64,000 nucleotides of DNA from Charina bottae (taxonomy: Eukaryota; Chordata; Lepidosauria; Squamata; Charinaidae): positions 27,878,274-27,942,273 of the forward strand of contig JALMGJ010000013.1 of assembly GCA_023362775.1 (NCBI GenBank), in the 5' to 3' direction. The notes under the pieces were generated by a model. That model saw only the letters and a list, made by a program, of their open reading frames with translations. It had not been told where the DNA came from and ran no database searches. Both the position numbers and the translations under genes were made by a program. Every line of letters begins with the position of its first letter. Within the stretch, counting starts at the first letter, position 1. Positions 23,300-33,177 of this stretch are shown here, piece by piece.

Positions 23300-23520
23300 A
23301 AATAAACATCTCAATATAACCATGACCTAGCCCCAGGTGCAAGGTCACACAGCCACCCTAGAAACATATTTAAGGATTCCCTTACTAACTGCTCAGACTG
23401 AAGAAGCTCCTTGGATAAGGAGCGAAACGTTTCCACTGAGAAAATAGAAATCCAGTTGACATGATTCAAGCTACAGACAATTCCACCTGGATGACTGAGA
23501 ACCTTCATCGACATATGCCC
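23300..23520 (+). mobile_element. Penelope-like element 3' non-coding region
   Basis: After the stop the sequence continues into a region typical of the 3' ends of these elements, including CTGAAGAAGCTCC...GGAGCGAAACG near 23398-23430. The exact end is uncertain. Confidence 0.6.
23392..23440 (+). ncRNA. Hammerhead-ribozyme-like motif in the Penelope-like 3' region
   Basis: CTGAAGA (23398-23404) is followed by a perfect 7-bp stem (23406-23412 with 23417-23423, loop GGAT), then GAAA (23424-23427) and CGTT. This matches the hammerhead core CUGANGA / GAAA with a 2-bp helix III (AC/GU). Stem I can form from CTCAG (23392-23396 is CTCAG) with CTGAG (23436-23440). One extra A (23405) sits before helix II, so activity is uncertain. 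Confidence 0.45.
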
Positions 23521-23824
23521 AGGATCTGGTTGCGACTTTCCAGGGAACTGATTATATTTAACCATCTTTCTACGGTGGGCAAGAAAATTGCCATCCCGTC
23601 TTCTCATTTCCTGGGCCGATCTAATTTCAGGGAGACCTTGTTCCTCAGAAGGGTTTTCCAATTCCGCTCCTCTGAGCAGAAGTAGGAGAAGGAAAAGACC
23701 TTTGCTTCATTTGGTTCCCTGGAATGAAGGAAAGGGAGCTGATGACACCACCCCACCACTCCCCCGGAATTCTGCCCTAGGCAGCCACCCACACCCACGC
23801 CCTGCAGTGCTGCTGGCTGCTTAG

Positions 23825-23825
<1 letters not shown>
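23521..23825. other. Intergenic sequence, nothing recognised
   Basis: No gene or transposon end is recognised between the Penelope-like remnant and the poly-G run. Confidence 0.4.

Positions 23826-23858
<33 letters not shown>
23826..23858. repeat. G33 homopolymer
   Basis: Thirty-three consecutive G, the longest mononucleotide G/C run in the window. It could form G-quadruplexes, and its length is prone to sequencing error. Confidence 0.85.
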
Positions 23859-23859
<1 letters not shown>

Positions 23860-24780
23860 GGCCTGTGGAAAAGCTCTGTGTCTTGTTGCCAGGCTGGGAA
23901 GTTGCCTTTCTGCCTAACGCAGCTTGCCTGGAGCAAGTTCCTGGCAAATGTGCCATAGGGCGATTCCACAGTTTCCCTCATTTAGCCCTCGGGTGCACCG
24001 GAAAAAGTAGGACTTTCTTTGAGATTAGCATGCAACGTTGCAATGCATTCTGGCATGCACCTCTTTAGCTTTAGCAACACCATCACACACACACACACCC
24101 CTCTGGTTCCAGGAGGCTCGTGGGGCATCTCTTTGCAGCCTGCCATTTGCTTCTGCACCATCCCTTTGCAAAACATCTGTGGAGTGCCTCCTTGCAAGAA
24201 AAGACCTTGAGAGTGGTGTGAAATTGGCATTCTTTGAGGCAGCCCAGCTTCTGTGAACAGAGGAGGAGGAGGAGGGAGGGAGGGAGGGAGGAGACAGACA
24301 GTGGCGGAGCGAATGGGAGGGAGGGGGCTACAAGGCTTTCCTCAACCTGTTCACAGATGCATATAGAGACAACCCCCCAGGCTCAGTGACAAAATATCCA
24401 GCGTAATCTGTTTTGCTGCATGCAAAAAAGTGCACTGTCTGCCGACGTTTGTGGCTTTCTTGATCTTCTGAGAATGTTCCATGACATCAGCAGGAGCTCA
24501 GCCGGCAAATCTGTGGGAACTGCCATGTTCTGCAGACCTCGCTCAGCCTCGCTAGAAAGAGGAGTCCTTGGGGGGTTAGTAGCCTTGCAGCGCCCCTTGC
24601 TTCCCCCACCCCCACCCCATGAATACCAAGCCAGGCTATCACTCCTCCTAGCCTGGGTTTAGCTGTGCATCCGAGGTGAGCACCTGTTCACGGCCAGCCT
24701 TGAAGAAGCAGTTCAGTCTGGTTTGAAGTGAGGCTAGGCATCCCTCATATTGCTCTGGAACTATACTGGATCTGCTAAAG
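23859..24780. other. Intergenic sequence with short simple repeats
   Basis: Contains a short (CA)n at 24084-24099 and a (GAG)n(GGGA)n purine tract at 24263-24293. No gene recognised. Confidence 0.4.
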
Positions 24781-24842
24781 CCATGGTCCTCAACCTTGGC
24801 AGCTTGAAGATGGGTGGACTTCCAGAATTCCCCAGCCTGGGG
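24781..24842. mobile_element. hAT fold-back MITE fragment (left half)
   Basis: CCATGGTCCTCAACCTTGG followed by the GATGGGTGGACTTCC block and CCAGAATTCCCCAG; the right half is absent. Confidence 0.65.
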
Positions 24843-24961
24843 AACCTCCTCCATGCCCACCTGATGGCCTGAGCTTCAAGCCCCCGTAATTTCCGACCAA
24901 GGCACCTGGACCACCCCAGGTGAGCAAAGGCTGGTCTAAGTCCAGGAGTGAGCATCTAGCC

Positions 24962-25046
24962 CCGTGGTTCTCAACCGTGGCCGCTTGAAGATGGGTGGAC
25001 TTCCACTCCCAGAATTCCCCAGCCAGCCATGGGTTGAGAAACACTG
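24962..25046. mobile_element. hAT fold-back MITE, shortened copy
   Basis: Starts CCGTGGTTCTCAACCGTGG and ends GGGTTGAGAAACACTG. It may pair with the fragment at 24781, because TGCTAAAG before 24781 and CTCTAAAG after 25046 are similar and could be one 8-bp duplication spanning both. Confidence 0.7.
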
Positions 25047-25510
25047 CTCTAAAGCCTCCGGAGCAAGTTGGTGTTCTGGAAGAATACAGATGTGCTGATG
25101 ATGTTGTTTATTCGTTCAGTCGTTTCCGACTCTTCGTGACTTCATGGACCAGCCCACGCCAGAGCTTCCTGTCAGCCGTCACCATCCCCAGCTCCCCAAT
25201 GGTTGAGTCCGTCACCTCCAGAATACCATCCATCCATCTTGCCCTTGGTCGGCCCCTCTTCCTTTTGCCTTCCACTTTCCCTAGCATCAGCTTCTTCTCC
25301 AGGGTATCCTGTCTTCTCATTATGTGGCCAAAGTACTTCAGTTTTGCCTTTAATATCATTCCCTCAAGTGAGCAGTCTGGCTTGATTTCCTGGAGTATGG
25401 ACTGGTTTGATCTTCTTGCAGTCCAAGGCACTCTCAGAATTTTCCTCCAACACCACAGTTCAAAAGCATCTATCTTCCTTCGCTCAGCCTTCCTTATGGT
25501 CCAGCTCTCG

Positions 25511-25568
25511 CAGCCATAGGTTACTACGTAATAGGTTAACAGCCATAGGTTACTACGTAATAGGTTAC
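25511..25568. repeat. 29-bp tandem duplication beside the SINE
   Basis: CAGCCATAGGTTACTACGTA and its continuation occur twice in a row (25511-25539 and 25540-25568). Each contains the SINE target sequence TAGGTTACTAC or part of it, adding sequence not expected in Bov-B. Confidence 0.85.
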
Positions 25569-25572
25569 TACC

Positions 25573-25820
25573 AAAGAGCCAGCGTTGTCCGAAGACGCTT
25601 CCACGGTCATGTGGCCGCATGACACGCGCGGAACGCTGTTACCTACCCACCGAAGTGGTACCTATTCATCTACTTGCATTTGCATGCTTTCGAATTGCTA
25701 GGTTGGCAAGAGCTGGGGCGAGTGCGGGAGCTCACTCCGTCACGCGGGGCTGGGGATTCGAACCTGCGACCTTCCGATCGACAAGCCTGGCGTCTTACCC
25801 GCTGAGCCACCACGCCCCTT
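25573..25820 (-). mobile_element. Sauria-type SINE lacking its 3' tail, inserted in Bov-B
   Basis: Read on the minus strand it matches the SINE at 11697 from the first bases (GGGGCGTGGTGGCTCAGC) to CGCTGGCTCTT, then stops. The Bov-B-like 3' part and ACCTTTACC tail are missing. It is flanked by TAGGTTACTAC at 25561-25571 and 25822-25832. Confidence 0.9.
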
Positions 25821-26544
25821 CTAGGTTACTACAGGGAATACCATTGCTTTGACTATAGGGATCTTTGTTGTCATTGTGATGTCTCCGCTCTTAACTATTT
25901 TATCAAGATTTGTCATTGCTCTCCTCCCAAGAAGTAGACGTCTTCTGATTTCCTGGCTGCAGTCAGCGTCTGCAGTAATCTTTGCGCCTAGGAATACAAA
26001 GTCTGTCACTGCCTCCACTTTTTCTCCCTCTATTTGCCAGTCATCAGTCAAGCTCGTTGCCATAATCTTGGTTTTTTTGAGGTTCAACTGCAACCCAGCT
26101 TTTGCACTTTCTTCTTTCACCTTCGTCATAAGGCTCCTCAACTCCTCCTCGCTTTCAGCCATCATCTGCATATCTGAGATTGTTAATGTTTCTTCCAGCG
26201 ATTTTAACTCCAGCCTTGGATTCCTCAAGCCCAGCATGTCGCATGATGTGTTCTGCGTACAGGTTGAATAGGTAGGGTGAGAGTATACAACCCTGCCGTA
26301 CTCCTTTCCCAATCTTAAACCAGTCCGTTGTTCCGTGCTCTGTTCTTACCATTGCTACTTGGTCGTTATACAGATTCCTCAGGAGTGCTGATGATGCATC
26401 TCCAAAAATGCACCAGTCAGAAGAACAGAGAGGTTCTTGGCAATAATGGGGGAAACTCGGGTGGTCCTGAACATGGTTGACCTTCTCAGAATAGTGCTGG
26501 ACTGAGCTGGGACCTGGGGCATCTGCGTGGGTGTGTGAAAACAC

Positions 26545-26664
26545 CAACTGCACAAAGCTCCTCCCCCTTTTAAAATGTGTGGCTGCAACTGCACAAAGCT
26601 CCTCCCCCTTTTAAAATGTGTGGCTGCAACTGCACAAAGCTCCTCCCCCTTTTAAAATGTGTGG
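26545..26664. repeat. Minisatellite, three copies of a 41-bp unit
   Basis: CAACTGCACAAAGCTCCTCC starts at 26545, 26586 and 26627 with almost no divergence. A decayed fourth unit may follow to about 26720. Confidence 0.9.
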
Positions 26665-26749
26665 CCTGTGTTCAAAGGGGCAGAGCTTCCTTTGCACCTT
26701 TAAAACAAGTGGTCGCCCCGTCTGCAAACTTTCAAAATAAGTTTGAAAA

Positions 26750-27330
26750 GGTATTTATTCTCCGGAGCCCTCTCCTCAAGATTTTACAGGGCCACTTAGT
26801 GAAAAGCATATGTTTTTGACTTAAAAGTTTGGCTTGATATAGGCATACTTTGTCTTTTATTAGTTATCAAGTTGTCAATAGCACTCTCGCTTCATTATTG
26901 ATACTTCATGAACACGACAAGCTGCCTTGAGGGGGCTTTTTTGTCCTCCAAGCATTGTTAAATAAACATAATAATTACCCTCACTTCGTTTTTTTCTTTC
27001 CATCATCAACTTTGAAAACACCTCGTGCGAGAGCCCCTGGATCGGTGCAAGTTTCTTCATGAGCGACACGTGGAGAATTTAGAAAAATCAGCCCCCCGAA
27101 ACAGAAGAAGCAAGTCCTTTTAAAAGCCCATAAAAAGTGCTGTGGCATAAAATCCCTGCTGCCAAAATGCCTGATATTTAGCGCCTTCATCCATCACTGC
27201 TGCAAAGGCGACTATTTTTGAAATTATCGCTTGATTGTGTCAGAATTTTCTTTTTAAAAAAAACAGCCATTGGTTGATTTCTCGGTGATAATCAACAGGA
27301 AGGCACAAAGGAAGCATCAGCTTTCCTGAA
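26750..27330. other. AT-rich unique sequence upstream of LRFN1, candidate regulatory DNA
   Basis: Lower in GC than its surroundings, with no repeat or open frame of note and AT-rich patches near 27120-27270. This style is common for conserved non-coding elements, but conservation is not shown here. Confidence 0.3.
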
Positions 27331-28669
27331 GTTCATTCCAGATACGGATCCCAACCAGAGTGCCTCTCACGGGGCCGCGCCTGCATCAGCGGCTTCCCCG
27401 TTGTCAGTGGGGGATCAGTGTCTGGATGTCGCCCGTTTCAAGGCGGGGTTCAGCTAAAGCTGAAATGGAGCTGGCGGCTGGTGGCAGGCCTGCTGTCGCC
27501 CGAACATGCTGTGGAACAGCCCAGGGTACAAAGCCGTGGTGTGATCTGTGTGTGAGGGCAAAGCTGGCCTGCTAACCAGAGTTCAGAGCGCTGTGTGCTG
27601 CAGCACGGCTGGATAGAGAGGCTGGCCGTCGGGAGCCCCTTCCCTCTGAGCTCAGAGAGGCCCGCCTGCACGGGCTCCGGACAGGGAATGCGAAGCCCCC
27701 CAGGATCCTCCAGGTGGGGAAGGTCTTCCTTTCTCAGCTGGAGCTGCCCTTCACTTTGGGAGCTCGAATTGCTTAAGAAGGTGCCCCCCTCCCTAACCGC
27801 CGCTGCCACTCCCTTCTCAAGTCTCCGGTGCTTTCAGCCTCTTTCTCCAGCTGAACCTCATTTCTGGGGTGTGGGGGCAAGGGCTCTTGAGGAAGCCCAG
27901 AAAGCTTTTGTTGGAAAGGCATCGTGTTCTGAGTTGAGCCCTCTGGTTGGAAAATAAGTGCCGCCATCTTAATAATCACCATGCTGGGAAGCAAAAAGGG
28001 TCTTCCGTGTCTGGGTTCTTTGGCGCCCTTGGCCATCGCCACGGCCCTTGGGCTCCTGAGACGCTCTTGAGCAAGCAGACAAGACCGAGTGCCTGAACGA
28101 GCACAGAATGTCCCTTGTAAAGGTGGTTCTGCTTTACCGTAGCCCAGGGCTGAGAAGGAAGGCCCTATCCGCTAGTTGCCTGGGACTACAGGCTCAGCAC
28201 CATCATCCAGAGAAGGTCTTTCTGGAGAGGCGGTGCTGGGGGACACCGCCTGGCCTCAGGAGCCTGGTCTCCAGGTGAATTGGACTTTGGATCCCATAAT
28301 CCCCACCCAGCATGGCCCATGATACAGCGTAGCGCCTTGGGTCCCATTGTGGTCAACCACACGCACAAGCGTGGAAGAAGAGGAATGGCCCCCTCCCACC
28401 ATTGCTCTGACAGTCCAGAGATGTGCGGCCTTTTTCATAAAGCTACGGAGAGATTGCCCCTTTCTCCGTGAACGTGTCGAGTCCCCTCTTAAAGCCTTCT
28501 GGTGCTCTTGAGTTCTCATGGGTAGCAGCGAATTCCCTAAAATTCGGGCTAAGGACAACTAGCTCTCATTTTATGCCAAATTGTTTGGCGTTAGGACAGC
28601 TCTGAGAAGCTCTGAGAAATGTAACTTGGTGAGAGCAAGGGGGAGAGATGCCGTCAAAGCAAGTTTCTG
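27331..28669. other. Sequence directly upstream of LRFN1 without a recognised exon
   Basis: GC-rich. A short patch at 28270-28320 (CCCATAATCCCCACCCAGC) looks like a decayed hAT-type repeat. The 12-bp direct repeat AGCTCTGAGAAG lies at about 28599-28620. No core promoter can be assigned. Confidence 0.35.
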
Positions 28670-28697
28670 ATCTTTTGCTGCTTCATTTTGTCCCCAG

Positions 28698-28728
28698 GGC
28701 CTCCCCAGGTACGGAGCGTGCCAGTATC
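28698..28728 (+). other. LRFN1: LRFN1 5' UTR segment after a splice acceptor
   Basis: A pyrimidine-rich tract (about 28670-28692) followed by CCCCAG ending at 28697 looks like a strong 3' splice site 31 bp before the start codon. This implies that the coding exon is preceded by at least one non-coding exon, as in mammalian LRFN1. The upstream exon and promoter were not found in this window by eye. A second CAG at 28706-28708 could serve as an alternative acceptor. Confidence 0.65.
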
Positions 28729-30104
28729 ATGGAAAAGCTTTTCTTGCCTCTTCTGATGCTTGGCACCCTGGCAAAAGCTCAGCACTGCCCTGGCCGCTGC
28801 ATCTGCCAGAACATCTCCCCAACGTTGACCATGCTGTGTGCCAAGACGGGCCTCCTGTTCGTGCCGCCAACCATCGACCGGCGCACGGTGGAGCTGCGCC
28901 TGACGGACAACTTCATCACCGTCGTCCGCCGGAAGGACTTCTCCAACATGACCAACCTGGTGCACCTCACCCTCTCCCGGAACACCATCAGCCAGATCCT
29001 GCCCTACGCCTTCGCCGACCTGCGTGCCTTGCGGGCCCTGCACATGAACAGCAACCGTTTGGCGGTCCTGAGGAAGGAGCACTTCCGAGGACTGGGCAAC
29101 CTGCGGCACCTCATCCTGGGGAACAATCAGATCCGCCTCATTGAGCCGTCGTGCTTTGATGAGTTCCTCTCCACCGTGGAGGACCTGGACCTGTCCTACA
29201 ACAACCTGGAGGCCTTGCCCTGGGAGGCCGTTGGCCAGATGGTGAGTCTCAACACGCTCACCCTGGACCACAACCTCATTGACCACATTGCCGAGGGCAC
29301 TTTCTCCCAGCTCCAGAAGCTGGTGCGCCTGGACATGACCTCCAACCGGCTGCAGAAGCTGCCCCCAGACAGCCTCTTCCTGAGGGCCCAAGTGCTGGCC
29401 GACGTCCGTGGGACGCACCCCTCCACCCTGACCATCAGCTTCGGGGGCAACCCGCTGCACTGCAACTGCGAGCTGCTCTGGCTCCGGAGACTCACGCGGG
29501 AGGACGACCTGGAGACCTGCGCCTCCCCGGAGCACCTGATGGACAAGTACTTCTGGTCAATCCCCGAAGAGGAGTTTATCTGCGAGCCCCCGCTCATCAC
29601 CCGCCAGTATTCCAGCAAGGCGTTCGTCATGGAAGGCCAGGGCGTGAGCCTCAAGTGCAAAGCCGTGGGAGACCCGGAGCCTTCCATCCACTGGATTGCG
29701 CCTGACGGCAAGCTGGTCCACAACACCACCCGGGCCACCGTCTATGACAACGGCACGCTGGACGTCCTCATCACTACCTTAAAGGACAACGGGGTCTTCA
29801 CCTGCATTGCGTCCAACGCTGCAGGCGAGTCCACCGCCCCTGTGGAGATCTGCATCGTACCCCTGCCCTTGCTAGTTAACCACACTGGCCACATGAAGGA
29901 ACCTGACCCTGGCTCGTCCGACATCACCACCTCTGCCAAATCAGGCGCCAACGAGACCAAGAATCACCAGGACAGGAAGATCACAGCCGCTGACCTGACG
30001 TCTACTTCTGTGGTCATCCACTGGCCCTCGGAACGGCACATCCCTGGCATCCGTATGTACCAGATCCAGTATAACAGCTCCTTGGATGACTCTCTGGTGT
30101 ACAG
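28729..30104 (+). CDS. LRFN1: LRFN1 (SALM2), coding exon 1: signal peptide, LRRs, Ig, start of FN3
   Basis: This exon encodes residues 1-458 plus two bases of codon 459 of a synaptic adhesion-like molecule, a single-pass neuronal membrane protein that organises excitatory synapses in mammals. Visible in order: a hydrophobic signal peptide (about 1-18); an LRRNT cap with C20, C24, C26 and C37; leucine-rich repeats (about 52-215); an LRRCT cap with C245, C247, C264 and C285; an Ig domain with C310, W322 and C359; and the start of a fibronectin III domain from about 418. N-glycosylation sequons lie at N28, N73, N332, N341, N384, N408 and N449. The start is chosen because it immediately precedes the signal peptide and has A at -3 and G at +4; the open frame upstream runs back across a splice acceptor. 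Several blocks match LRFN1 rather than LRFN2 as I recall them. The exon ends in AG before a GTGAGT donor (phase 2). Confidence 0.97.
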
Positions 30105-32300
30105 GTGAGTGAGAAGATCCAGCCTTACAGTAAACGGGTCGCTTGGTTCTGCATGCAACCCTCGGACTCCGGCCTGCAAGGCCCCCTGGTTTAATATCTC
30201 ACCGCTCCTGAAGCTTGGCGCTGCCCACGTCGGGGGGAGCCGGACATCCCTGCCTGTTTGGATACACAGTTTTTCATGTCTTCTAGGTAAATACCAGCCC
30301 TGCTGCCTGGATCACAAAGAGGAGAAATTAGCTTCTGGGTGTAGCCTCAGGTGGGAGATAAAGAGGCATGGGAAGAGGGAAGAGAGAGGATGGGAATGGG
30401 TGTGGTTGCACCTGTAGAACGAACGAATGTGAGTTAGTGCCGGAGCAAGGCAGAGTAGTGCGTGTATGTGAGAAGAGGCAGAGTTATGAAGAGGAAGAAG
30501 GGGGCAAGTGGAGGAATCCAGAAATCTCCAACTCCAGGGACCCTTCAAGAAAGACCCTAACCCTGACCATCGGACACGGCCACCCTTGTGCAATGGGAAC
30601 TGAGCTAAGACCTCCCAAGCCCCAGGTGCAGCCGGGTGGATGAGCAGCAGGCTCCTCTTAAGAAAAAAACAGCAGGCAGAATCGCTAGACGGTGCTCTGC
30701 CTCTGCTCTGAACAAGAGCCGGAACGCAGGCGTTTGGGTGTCATAGCACAACCACACACCCACGAACAGGGATAGTCTGCCTGAGTTCCAGATGTTGCCC
30801 TTCCAGGGGCACCTGGCCGGCGACTTTGGAAAGGGTGCTGGACAAAGCAGCTGTGCTTGGACCAACCCAGCAGGGCTGCTCTCGCATCTCAGGTGAGGCT
30901 TCCCCCCCCCCTCTCCTTCCACCTCAGTTTCTACCCTTGAAAAAAAACATCCCTACTCGGTTTCTGCCTGCTGCAAAGCAGATGCGGCACTCGTTTTTGC
31001 ACAAGGTGTCTGGAAGCACGGGGGGCTAGGGAAAGACTGTCCACCCCTATAGCAACTGCTGACGTGCAGGCGAAGCCCCTTGAGCTGCTGAGGTGCGCTG
31101 GGTTCGAGGCAACTCAGCGGGCTGGGAAGTGCCCTGATCGCACAGCGGTGACGATGGGGAGCTTGGAGGCAGGTCTCTGAGGGCGAGAAGGAAAGTGGCG
31201 TGTTTTCTCTAGGCGATTAATCTGCTGGTTCCAGGCTGGCGTTGCTCCAGCAGCAGAAAATGAGTGCTGAGTCCTGGTGATCTTGCTGCTTTCCCAGTCA
31301 GCTGTGGCTGGCCATTCCTGCTGCCAGCACGACAGTTCCGGCGCTTGCCAAGATCAGATCAATTTGTCTTCCCTCTGTGTCGACGGTGCCCCACGTGATC
31401 TGCCCCCAAGCCAAGTTGTTCTGTCTTCCCCATCCCACCCGCGGAAAATTGCAGCTGCTGGTTGTACGGTCCTGTGATTCTTGGCTAACTGCCGCCTGCT
31501 CTTCTGCCTCTCCGCCCCCTGCCTGCTAATTGACTCCCCGGCAGAAGCGCCATCCTCGTGTGCCGTGGACCACTCACCCAGTCCCTGCATCTTGGCCGAA
31601 TCCTTTCCTGGATCATTAACATCTTGGCCTGTTGAGGCGCTGGGTACTTCTGCCAAGAGTGGCTCTAATGCAGAGTAGGAGAAGAGATCTCTCAGAGCAG
31701 AATTCGTGCAAGAGATAAGGATCTTCCAGGTAGGCAGCTGGGAAAACCCACATCTGCTCCGCTAAACTAGTTCGCAGCAGAAACGGCCCTAATTGGAGGA
31801 AGCCAGGAGGTGGGCTTGATTTCAGCTCACATCCCTGTCTCTTATGGGGTCCATCCCTGTGCCCCAAAGCATATGACTGCATACGGCAAAAAAAAAAAAA
31901 AATGAATCAGGTACAAGAAGCACCGAGACACAATCAGAAACAGGTTGCTAATCCTTGTGAAGAGTCATCCACTCGCTAGTCCTAGGGCAGAAGGAAGTAG
32001 GGTGATCTGCGAAGGACCTAGTGACCAGAAGCAGCTGAGACCCTCGCCATTCCTGTCACCTAAACCCAGGGGTCCTCCCAACAGGGCTGGGGAGGAGGGG
32101 AAGTGTATGCCCAGGCACATCTGTAGGAAACAGCGTTGGGGAGGCAGATGTAGATTAGGACTGGCACTAGACGCCAAGGGAAGCAACAGCGGGAGACCTG
32201 ACACACATGACTTCCTTCCCCAATGATTTAGGCTGAGGACTAGAGCATGTTGTTGCTTTTCATCCGCGGTGGTCTCACCCCCATTCTCTGGCCCCCACAG
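30105..32300 (+). other. LRFN1: LRFN1 intron between the coding exons (phase 2)
   Basis: The intron is 2,196 bp, with donor GTGAGT at 30105 and acceptor CCCCCACAG ending at 32300. It splits the FN3 domain at the R459 codon (AG/G). It holds an A15 tract near 31891-31905 and a GA-rich stretch around 30365-30510. I saw no recognisable transposon, in contrast to the flanks. Confidence 0.9.
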
Positions 32301-33177
32301 GATGATTCCCTCATCCAGCAAGACCTTCCTGGTGAACGACTTGGCAGCAGGCCGGGAGTATGACCTGTGCGTCTTGGCAGTGTATGACGATGGCGTGACG
32401 TCCCTCACAGCGACTCGGGTGGTGGGTTGCGTGCAATTCACCACTGAGGGGGAGGGCGCCCAGTGCCACTCGCTCCACACCCAGTTCCTGGGGGGCACCA
32501 TGATCATCATCATCGGGGGCATCATCGTGGCCTCGGTGCTGGTCTTCATCATCATCCTCATGATCCGATACAAGGTCTACAGTGGCCAGGATGAGCAGAA
32601 GAAAGCCAAGGTCAGCAACGTCTACTCGCAGACCAACGGGGGCCAGCTGCCCACCATGACCGCATTACCCCACTCGGCCTCCAAAGCCGGGGAGGACAAG
32701 TACGAAACTCTCCAAGAGGTTGCTTCCAAGGACCCCAGGCTCAGTGGGGAGACCGAGTTCGATGCCCCCCAGGGGCAAGACATCCCCTTGACTGAGCCGG
32801 AGAAAAGGGCAACTCAGATGTCTGCTGACCTCCAGACAGTGGCTGTCTTGACTTCCGAAGAAGGACAGATGGAGGTCAGAAGGGCCGGCTCATCGGTCTC
32901 CCTGTGCTTCCCCAAGGACCCTGGGGGGCCCCCCCAGCTCCGGGCCAAGTTGGGCAGCAGCGAGTCAGGGGCTTTCCCTCGTGAACTGTCCAGGACTCAC
33001 CACCACCGCCATTCTTTCGACGGGGATTACTCACTCTTCCAGAGTCACAGCTATCCCCGCCGCGCACGGACAAAAAGGCACATGTCCAGTTCTCAGTTGA
33101 ACTCGGAGGAGCATCCCTTGAGTCACAGACGGGTCACTTTTAGCAGCACGGAGTGGATGCTTGAAAGCACAGTCTGA
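32301..33177 (+). CDS. LRFN1: LRFN1 (SALM2), coding exon 2: end of FN3, transmembrane segment, PDZ-binding tail
   Basis: The exon starts with the last base of the R459 codon after a pyrimidine-rich tract and CAG acceptor, so the frame continues exactly from the first exon and the full protein is 750 residues. Mammalian LRFN1 is of similar length (about 770). It completes the FN3 domain (to about 508), then has a very hydrophobic membrane span at about 526-547 rich in Ile and Val, followed by a basic stop-transfer stretch. The cytoplasmic tail of about 200 residues carries a conserved SFDGDY block (about 697-702) and an RRARTKR patch, and ends in ESTV, a class I PDZ ligand. In LRFN1, LRFN2 and LRFN4 such termini bind PSD-95-type scaffolds (family knowledge). 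No frameshift or premature stop is seen, so the gene looks functional. Confidence 0.96.

Larger units (their letters stand above)
25104..26384 (-). mobile_element. Bov-B (RTE) LINE, 5'-truncated, with 12-bp target duplication
   Basis: On the minus strand the element encodes the C-terminal part of a Bov-B reverse transcriptase. Recognisable blocks are HGTTDWFKIGKGVRQGCILSP, NNLRYADD (catalytic motif), MAESEEELRSL, RRRLLLGRRAMTNLD, AMVFPVVT, YGCESWTIRKAERR, LWCWRKILRVPWTARRSNQS, and a closing LVHEVTKSRKRLNE. A frameshift follows YADD near 26160. A SINE interrupts the frame between VVT and YGCES. GTGCTGATGATG occurs at 25092-25103 and 26385-26396, a perfect 12-bp duplication that fixes both ends. 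The element starts inside the RT domain, so it cannot move itself. Confidence 0.93.

Noticed and set aside
25619..25852. 77-codon open frame in the SINE
   Set aside because: It reads antisense through the tRNA-derived SINE and its Bov-B flank.
28654..29535. 293-codon open frame antisense to LRFN1 exon 1
   Set aside because: It is the shadow of a GC-rich coding exon: Val/Gln/Gly-rich, no domain, and fully overlapped by a gene with clear family identity.
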